A stretch of DNA of 64,000 bases from Siphonodentalium dalli (taxonomy: Eukaryota; Mollusca; Scaphopoda; Gadilida; Siphonodentaliidae), in assembly GCA_032622095.1 (NCBI GenBank), contig CP136064.1, forward strand, positions 190,451,794-190,515,793, in the 5' to 3' direction. The notes under the pieces are model-generated. The model was not told where the DNA came from and ran no database searches. It was given only the letters and a program-made list of their open reading frames with translations. Every line of letters starts with the position of its first letter. The first letter of the stretch is position 1. Both the position numbers and the translations under genes were made by a program. Below, in pieces: positions 57,220 to 64,000 of this stretch.

Positions 57220-59345
57220 AGAAACCGAGCAAGTAGAGACTTCTTCTTCTGCTGCTGACTTCACTGCGTCTTCTTCTCGTTTTCATGTGATGAGAGTAAT
57301 TTCTGTAGATATCTTCCAAAATAGAAAGCGCTATTGACAGTATGCGACATCGAGTCGTCCCCGCACAGAACAGCCTCCAAAGGCTCGGGTGCGATTGTCC
57401 TGGAGGATTGGTTGCCCGAATCTCCGAGAACGGCACCCCGCCTGCCACGGACTGCTGGTGCAGGACCATGGGGCTCGAACTGGTTCATCCCGAGGTAAAG
57501 ACTGGTACAGTTGTGCAAGTTTGTGGAAGTCAGTTGACACATATCCTGTGATGAAGTTTTGTACAAGAGATCGACCCATGTCGTTTCCATACGCAAAGCG
57601 AGTTCCTTAGGAACGACAGAATCCCGTGATTCTTGCCCATCGTCGTCAAAGCCATCAGACGCCATGAGAAGTATAGGAAGCATGTCAGTATCGACCACAG
57701 CAACAGAACACCCTGCATCAGGTTGAGATAAGGTACTATAGGGAAGCCCACTCGGGGAATGGCTCGAACGAGGTATAAATGCTCTCGCAGTTGAAGTTAA
57801 GGTGCTTTGGCCCACCCCAATGCCAGAAGGTCAGCAAAAAGATAAAATTAGAAGGATCCATTTGACCAGAGAAAACCCCCCACCGAATCTCCCGAATACA
57901 GGTGGTCCAGACAAGCTGGAATAAACGTCGATGACATACCACTAGGATCCCATGACGGCAGAGGAGCAGGCCTGGACGTATCACGTGGGATGACGTTTCC
58001 AGGGGGACAAGACCGACCCTCGTAATGGGGTGGGCCACAGCGCCGTGGGGAAGCGTCAGAAGGCCTTTTGGCTGGAGCGCATTGAGCGGCACCGGACATC
58101 GAGACTTCCCCACCCAGAACAGCCTCCAAAGGCGAGTGTGCGGGTGTTCTGAAGGATTGGTTGCCCGAATCTCCGAGAACTGCACGCTGCCACCCAAAGT
58201 CTGCTGATGCATGACCAGGGGGGGTGAACTGGTCCTGCCCGAGGTAAGACTGGTACGTTTGCTCAAAATGTTTAACCATGGACCAACGGGCCCTCATCCA
58301 ACAATGACAATACCGCATATTGCCGCGTTTATTTCTTGAGCAACCTGCACGGTGTGTGGCCATCAAAGTCGAATCTCGTCGACTATAAGCAAGACAAGAC
58401 ATTCTGTTAGTTATTAGCAAGCGTAATACACAAAACATTTTGTTAGTTAATGCAAAATAATGTTAATAAGGTAAATTCCATTCATTAAGTGGCCACATGG
58501 TCTTACCTGCTAGAAATTAAACTGCAGGTAAGATACTGTCACTTCTCGGCGAAGAGGACGATGAGAACCGATTTCTCCTGTGCAAGAACAGTTTTCGCGG
58601 TGCCCTTGCTTACGGTGAGGAGAATGTTTTATACGCGTACGGAAAGTCCTCCGAAGGTAGAGCAGGCCTGGACATATCCCGAGGGAGAATGATTCCAGGG
58701 GGACAAGACCCACTCTCGTAATGGAGTGGGCCATGGACCGTGGGGAAGAGTCAGAAGTCTCAGTCCCTCCCAGATGACAGGAGCAATTGTACTCGCACCC
58801 GTATGCACTTGTAATTCTCTAATTCACGAGCATTAAACTTTGCACTCTCCCTCTTGACAAAATGTGCATGGTTACAGTAACTGTTGATTCAATATTAAAC
58901 TATTGGAGGTATATTTAAAAACCGGTCCCATCGCAGTTAAAGTATATGGGAATGTGAAAGTGCAACTAAACATGCATGTATCGAGGTCTAACCCACAAAG
59001 ACATTTAATTTGAGAGAAACACAACGAACGATTATATTACGGATGCAATTACATCCGTCTTCTGAATTGTGAGAGAAAATGAGAGCTTGAGCTGCATTTT
59101 CATCTGGGAAGAACTGAAGGCTGGTTGGCTGGTGCGCTGTCAGCGGCACATGACGAGTCTTCCCCACCCTAAGGCTCAGGTGCTGAGGCGTGCGCCCATG
59201 AAGATTGGTTTTCCGAATCAACGATAGTAGCACCCCGCCAGTCACTGGTACTGGGCAGTGGTCATACACGATATAGAGGCTTCTTGCGGAACGGCGCTGT
59301 ATATGTGTGATGATACAAAAGCTGTCATTTGTGTTAGTCATTTAG
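57220..59345 (-). repeat. Unrecognised protein-like module repeated three times
   Basis: A ~140-170-bp module occurs at about 57,335-57,510, 58,085-58,260 and, degenerate, 59,125-59,260. In one minus-strand frame the first two read GG(V)xFSEIRATNP...LWRLF; in another they read AVLGDSGNQS.RT...PLEAVL. A second ~97-bp module occurs at about 57,964-58,065 and 58,661-58,757 ('ccagggggacaaga', 'cgtggggaag'). Open frames reach 184-196 codons but overlap in different frames and change frame between modules. I do not recognise the family. Possibly decayed exons of a transposon gene or a noncoding repeat. Confidence 0.5.
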
Positions 59346-59990
59346 GTATTCTATTCACCAGATAATCATATGGATATTTAGTAATAGAAGGAGAAGAGAT
59401 ATGTTTTGGACTCTTCTGAAATTGGCACTGGCAGGTCTGCGGAATGCAAAATATGCGCAAGCCGTAACATACTAGTATGTGTCGGCTGTCTGGTTATCCT
59501 TAGGTACCCATAAGTTACACAAACAGTTATAATCAGTATCGCGAGAGCCTCACACAACCTTGGCGCAACCTAGATTTCGCAACCGTCATGTGAACCGAAC
59601 CGTCGTGTGCCTCCAATACGCAGGCCTGCCGTGGTCGTGCGCAATATAAATCTAAATGCTGTTCATGTAAACGCACTTAATTTGTGTGACAATACAAATG
59701 CTGTCCTTTTTGTTATTTGCCTGATAATCAATTGGATATGAGGCAATAGAAAGAAAAAGACCCATGTGTTGGTCTCTGTTGAAAATTATAGTGGCAGCGG
59801 CCCTGCGCAATATAAATGCATGTTATGTAACTGTGCTTTATACGTGAGTGAAGGCTATTTCACATTTGATCTTTTCGATATGTGGAAATAGAAGGTTGAG
59901 AGCCAAGTGATGGGCTCAGTGGGAAAGGCTATTGGCAATGCATCTGGAGCACGTGACAATATATATGCATAGTGGTTCGCCGTTACTATT
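59300..59990. repeat. Diverged direct repeats of ~150-170 bp, two to three copies
   Basis: Segment 59,300-59,470 ('gatacaaaagctgtcatttg ... aatagaaggagaag ... gcaaaatatgcgc') recurs at about 59,680-59,840 ('aatacaaatgctgtcctttt ... caatagaaagaaaaag ... gcgcaatataaat') and, more weakly, at 59,865-59,985 ('gaaatagaaggttgag'). Confidence 0.5.
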
Positions 59991-60510
59991 CACGGATTGA
60001 AAGCGCAGAAGTATGTCGGTATCGATGAAAAAATTGTCGCCATATTGACATAGTCAGTTCTTATGTCATTGAGCAGTTAAGGCACTGATACCATTGGTAT
60101 GGAACTATTACGGCTGGCCATACATGTGTCATGTTCACCATTTGACCGGTTATGTGGCGATGAGGCACTGATACCATATTGGTCCTGATTAACACTTTCG
60201 CTGCCAAACGCGCATAAATGCGAACTTCGTAGACGCTGCCAATCGCGCATTTTTGCGAATTTGGTATGTAGTCTAATGTATGGGATATAACTCTATTCTT
60301 TCCGGCATGTTTGACAGTGTACAATGTATTTATCTGTAGTACTGTTGCGCGCGAACAATTTAAAGCGACAATGTCCTCAAGGTCATGCTATTTCTGACGT
60401 TATGGAGGTACAGTCAGAGCCGGAATATTGCGTCATTGTTATTAGCACGTGGTTATCAGTCGAAAATGGCTTCTCGCAAAAGACTCAGGACTGAAGAAGT
60501 TATTGTTATT

Positions 60511-60860
60511 ACCTCTATACTCTAATGATCGAGGGGCGCCTGTGGCGCATAAGTTACTTATACCTATTATCTGTGTGGGCAGTAGCCTCTATTATAGGGG
60601 CGCCTGCGTCGCATAAGATACTATGGGTGGGGTGGTGGATGGGTAACTAACCTCTATACTATAATGATCGAGGGGCGCATGCGGCGCATAAGATACTTAT
60701 ACCTATTATTTATGTGGGCAGTAGCCTCTATAGGGGCGCCTGCGGCGCATAAGATACTATGGGTGGCGGGATGGGGTGGTGGGTGGGTAACTAACCTCTA
60801 CACTCTAATGATCGAGGTGGCGCCTGCGGCGCATAAGATACTTATACCTATTATTTATAA
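60511..60860. repeat. ~140-bp tandem repeat, about 2.5 copies
   Basis: Units begin 'acctctatactctaatgatc' at about 60,511, 60,650 and 60,793 (spacing ~139 and ~143). Each contains GC-rich 'ggggcgcctgcggcgcataa' twice, within the first and second halves. Nested within the TTAA-flanked element. Confidence 0.75.
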
Positions 60861-61020
60861 TACACCTCTACTGGTTTTGAACAACCCTCGTCTATTGTGT
60901 CGTTTTCCAGTGGTGATAACAGGCAACTAAATTAATAATGCTGGTGAGTTGACCATGCGTACGCCCGCGTGACCCATATAATTCACATAAATCATCGTAA
61001 AACCCAATTTTCCTGAAATT

Positions 61021-61442
61021 CAAGTTGGCCGTCAAGATCACGTGACTTATAAGGGGCGAAGCAGGGTCATATGTCCCCCTGCAGGTATATATACATATGG
61101 GTATGGTTATATTATATATATCTACATGTATATTTGGAATTGTACCTATCGGGGAATATTCAAGCAACAAAAGCATGAACTCAACAAAGTGCGCCATTGT
61201 ATCTCATTTTGCTACAAATAGGTGGCAACTTGCATAAATCCAAGATGGACGCCAAGGTCACGTGACCTATTTTATGTCCAAAGTGGGTTCATATAGGTTA
61301 CTCCCGTGTACCTTACTGTTGGACATCGTATAATTGGGTTGAAAATTAGAAAACAAACAACACACCCATTCATACCCAAACAAACTGTACATATACAGGC
61401 AAATAGCCACTAATCCAAGATGGCCGCCAATGTCACGTGACC
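61021..61442 (+). repeat. Three diverged units carrying an AAGATGGCCGCC / CACGTGAC motif
   Basis: 'caagttggccgtcaagatca cgtgac' at 61,021-61,046, 'caagatggacgccaaggtca cgtgac' at 61,241-61,266 and 'ccaagatggccgccaatgtc acgtgac' at 61,415-61,441 recur with 220- and ~174-bp spacing. The flanks are related ('ggcaact', 'tgcataaatcc'). A fourth, weaker copy may lie near 60,957. Confidence 0.65.
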
Positions 61443-61639
61443 TTGGTGGGCATGTCCACCGCGGCATTCGACAGGGTATACCTATGTCTATATACATGTG
61501 AAGTTTCAACTAATTATATATGAAACTGCTTGAGATATAATGTATTACCCATATATACCTGAAATACATGGATATATGTACAGGATGCGTGGCACTGGGG
61601 GGTACGTCTGTGGTGGCGGGTGGCAGCGAAAGAGTTAAT

Positions 61640-63025
61640 GGACCAATGAATGTTGAATGTATCGATACACTAATGTCTGAGGATAACAGTTCATGCCAGG
61701 TCACATCGGATAAGGCGACTTGCCACAAGTAGGCCAGTAGGCTCGCAACAAGGATCTCATCCAAAATGTCACCAAAGAGTTCTGACCACGGATGGAATTA
61801 ACATTGTATAGGTAAGCAAACTATAGCTGAAGGTTCAGGCTACTGCGCTTGCATGGCTGTGCAGTCTTGGAACAGGGGAACCCATTCAGCAAAATACAGT
61901 AAGTAATTGCAAAGAAACGGACACATTTGTCGCCGAGAGAAAGTCAGATTATGATTTGATGGAGATCGCCATTCGATAATGTAAACTAGAAACGAAAATC
62001 CTTGTTGTCAAATCGTGTGTCAGATAATCCTATTCCCCAATCAAACCAGTTGCACGAGTCGTAGCAACCGGACACTGTCAACTCATACTATCCATGTACT
62101 TAAAGAAAGAGACTATTATAGTATTACAGCATTATTTGACACTAGATGTATAACTAACAGAATCGCCTTGTTTCTAACTATTATTCCATTGATACAATGA
62201 TGGAAAGTGAATGGAATCGCAAGAACAGAGTCAGGATTGTCAAATAAATATTGTGAAGTCACTAACATCCGTGCCAACGTTCCAAGTATCCAAATACAAG
62301 CCCTCATGTTAAGACATTCGGGCTAGCTAAGATTTGCAAATATTAATCGCTTAAGCACAATTAATGATAAGGACATAATGTATATGTACAATGTTGTTCT
62401 TCGATAATCATTTCCCCAAACGTCGATGAAGTTCCAGTTGCTCAACGTCAACTTACAAAATACAATTAGTTGAGGCAAAGGAAATTACATCAGGTAACAA
62501 GTTCTATCTTTGTTATTTATTCATGTAAATTAGTGCCAAAGGAGATATTTCTGTCCTGGACAACGTTCAGCGCACTAACATAGCTGTTGCATATATGATA
62601 TGGCAGTATACATAACCTGAACGGGGCGAAGAGACGACGTCAGGAAATAGAATGTGTAGCGCGAAATTAGGCTACTCCGCATACCGCACCACGTGGATTC
62701 CGAAATTCGACGAGTCATGCCACCGTATATGTTGCACAATAATGCAATATAGGTTGGCCATCAATGGCGAATATGCCAACGTGATTCCAATGGAGTTTTT
62801 GTCAAATTCAATCACAAATTCGTAGACGAAATGTGTCGATAGAAAACACGGAATTCGCGCATACAATGAAACGAAGAGTTTCTGCGAGTTCGTAAATTTT
62901 TTATTAAAAGACTGGGTAAGCAACGGATAAATTGCAAGTTGTTATCAACAATAAATATTGAGTTGATAACGCGCAATACAGAATAATACTTCCTTAAAAT
63001 TAACCACGTCCGATAGCTGGAGGAG
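61640..63025. other. No gene recognised inside the right part of the large element
   Basis: Short ORFs only (up to ~84 codons). No domain, tRNA or clear repeat seen. Confidence 0.5.
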
Positions 63026-63362
63026 GAATTAAAAACTGACTAGATGGATTGTTACCAACGCGAGAATCACGCGAGAGTTACACGAGACGCATCCATGCGT
63101 AGCTAATCCCGAGCACTGATTGACCTGAGTAGGCAATAGACGGAAATAAATTTTAACCCTCCTGATAACACAAGGCCGAGGATAATAATCCATATAGTTC
63201 AGTTGAGGGCTTCTCCTTGGCGGAAAAATGCATTGGCACAGGATTTTCAGGAAGCTCCAGTCATAGAAGGGTTAAATTGAAGCTGCATATTTCCTCCATT
63301 TCTCATATCATGTCTTGTGCATTTATGTAATGTCTGACTGATGACTGATGAAGGATAATCAC

Positions 63363-63506
63363 CTTGTCTTTGATAGACCAGAACATAAGCGCTGCTGCAG
63401 TCCTCACTAACAGGCTGTCGCTGAGTAATACATTCATCATTATAGTAGAACCATTCACCATTCAACGGGTGCTTTGTGTAAGCTGTGTAGTGACCAGAAT
63501 GTACTC
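63363..63506 (-). CDS. Ubiquitin-specific protease (USP) catalytic-domain exon, partial gene
   Basis: A 144-bp internal exon, phase 1 at both ends. Acceptor 'gttttacag' has AG at 63,508-63,507 and donor is CAAG|GTGATT at 63,362. It encodes the His box of a C19 cysteine protease: V-H-S-GHYTAY with the catalytic His, then KHPLNGEWFYYND, where the Asn of YND takes the third catalytic position, and AYVLVYQR, the final strand of the fold. USPs remove ubiquitin from proteins. The NGEW/YYND and YVL.YQR pattern resembles the USP4/11/15 group, but that is tentative. The Cys box and rest of the domain must lie beyond the window, on the minus strand to the right. If the frame read through the donor it would stop at 63,247. 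Confidence 0.85.
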
Positions 63507-63985
63507 CTGTAAAACAAATCACAAGTATATGGTCACCAAGGTCAAAGGTTAGGAGTTCACCAATCAAAGGGTGCTTAGTGTAGGCTGTGTAGTGACCAGA
63601 ATGTACTCCTGTAAAAACAAATCACATGGTTAGGGTCACCAAGGTCGAAGGTCAGGAGTTCACCATTCAAAGGGTGCTTAGTTTAACCTGTGTGGTGACT
63701 AGAATGTACTCCTGTAAATAGTGGACAACAGATTAACTGGAACGGCAATCAGAATCGGCCGAAATTTGGGTAATCGGTCAGGCTCACCAAGATCAAAGGT
63801 CAGGAGTTCACCATTCAAAGGTTGCTAAGTGTGATCTGAGCAGTGAACAGAATGTACTCCTGTAAATAGAAATAACAAGGTCAGGGTCACCAAGGTCAAA
63901 GGTCAGGAGTTCACCATTCAAAGGGTGCTTAGAATGCACCACAATGCATCCTGCAACAACGAATAAAAACTATAGGGTGAGCATG
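63507..63985 (-). repeat. Tandem partial copies of the USP intron/exon boundary
   Basis: The acceptor plus about the first 45-50 bp of the USP exon, followed by 'ggtgaactcctgacctttga' and 'ccttggtgaccctgac', recurs upstream in gene direction. Boundary copies lie at 63,612, 63,715 and 63,863, and a ruined one near 63,950. The first copy still reads VHSGHYTAYTKHPL; the next two have lost residues and carry stops. The repeat unit is ~100-150 bp and runs toward the window edge. Confidence 0.8.
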
Positions 63986-64000
63986 GTCGCAATGTCCGAG

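Larger units (their letters stand above)
60193..61634. mobile_element. ~1.44-kb TTAA-flanked non-autonomous element (piggyBac-like ends)
   Basis: TTAA at 60,189-60,192 and 61,635-61,638 bound termini CACTTTCGCTGCCA and, at the other end, the complement of CTCTTTCGCTGCCA (13 of 14 match). The C-Y-C-T-T-T start next to TTAA is the usual form of piggyBac ends. Just inside the left end 'cgctgccaa..cgcgcat..ttgcgaa' type motifs repeat (60,200-60,262), as subterminal repeats do. No transposase. The inverted repeat continues 8 bp outside (ATTGGTCC / GGACCAAT), so the exact boundary is uncertain. Confidence 0.6.
56936..63228. mobile_element. ~6.3-kb inverted-repeat-bounded element or nested composite
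   Basis: The left end (56,936-56,980: ATTTTTCCGCCAAGGAGAAG, then CCCTCAACTGAACTATATGG, then ATTA) has its exact complement at 63,184-63,228. The termini are related to those of the 283-bp element (GAAGCCC..AACTGAACTATATGGAT). Beyond the terminus the two ends differ; the right end carries the ~195-bp subterminal sequence also found at 56,519-56,693. The interior contains repeated modules, a TTAA-flanked element and tandem repeats but no recognisable transposase. It could be one large non-autonomous element or two related elements in opposite orientation with DNA trapped between. Confidence 0.6.

Noticed and set aside
57261-58438. 184- and 196-codon minus-strand ORFs as a single functional transposase gene
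   Set aside because: No catalytic motif recognised, the repeated module changes frame between copies, and neighbouring frames are open as well because the region is GC-rich.
61510-61764. 84-codon minus-strand ORF crossing the right end of the TTAA-flanked element
   Set aside because: Spans the element boundary, so it cannot be an old conserved gene; no domain seen.

Overview
The window is eukaryotic, metazoan nuclear DNA, most likely from a mollusc (probably a bivalve). It shows intron/exon structure, Pol III tRNA genes, TTAA-flanked inverted-repeat elements, minisatellites and almost no long ORFs. The 'ccataactctcgcaaaa ... catccggaaacc ... ggacggac' repeats near 53 kb and the '...caggtgagct' repeat near 52.4 kb look like repeats I remember from molluscs. 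That recollection could not be checked here.

Positions 1-48,960 are one very large tandem array of alanine tRNA genes. The basic unit is about 1,509 or 1,523 bp and carries three tRNA genes on the + strand in fixed order: Ala-CGC, Ala-UGC, Ala-UGC. I count 30 units plus a decayed 31st, giving 89 tRNA-Ala loci; the left edge lies outside the window. Array A (units 1 to about 21, 1 to ~31,050) is nearly homogeneous. Array B (~31,090-48,960) is a diverged subfamily. Its Ala-CGC gene shares promoter-destroying mutations (C11A, C56T, G65A). Nine of its units carry a ~409-bp inverted-repeat element inserted at a TTAA, for a unit of about 1,921 bp. In two units the two UGC genes have recombined into one (1,608 bp). 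A four-unit block of 7,370 bp is itself tandemly duplicated. The spacers hold no convincing protein gene; the short ORFs in them, including antisense ORFs through the tRNAs, are by-products of repetition.

From 48,963 to the end the DNA is single-copy, AT-rich and full of repeats: a ~31-bp minisatellite (49.7-50.45 kb), mollusc-type interspersed repeats (52-53.6 kb), hairpin repeats (55.4 and 56.3 kb), a 283-bp inverted-repeat element (56.5 kb), and a ~6.3-kb element or nested composite bounded by inverted copies of the same terminal sequence (56.94-63.23 kb). The composite contains a ~1.44-kb TTAA-flanked element and an unrecognised module repeated three times.

The only protein-coding signal I trust is on the minus strand: an exon of a ubiquitin-specific protease (USP) catalytic domain at 63,363-63,506. 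A phase-compatible candidate last exon lies at 55,019-55,191. If the two belong together, the mobile elements sit in one ~8.2-kb intron. Just upstream of the USP exon in its own direction, the intron/exon boundary is tandemly duplicated into decaying partial copies.
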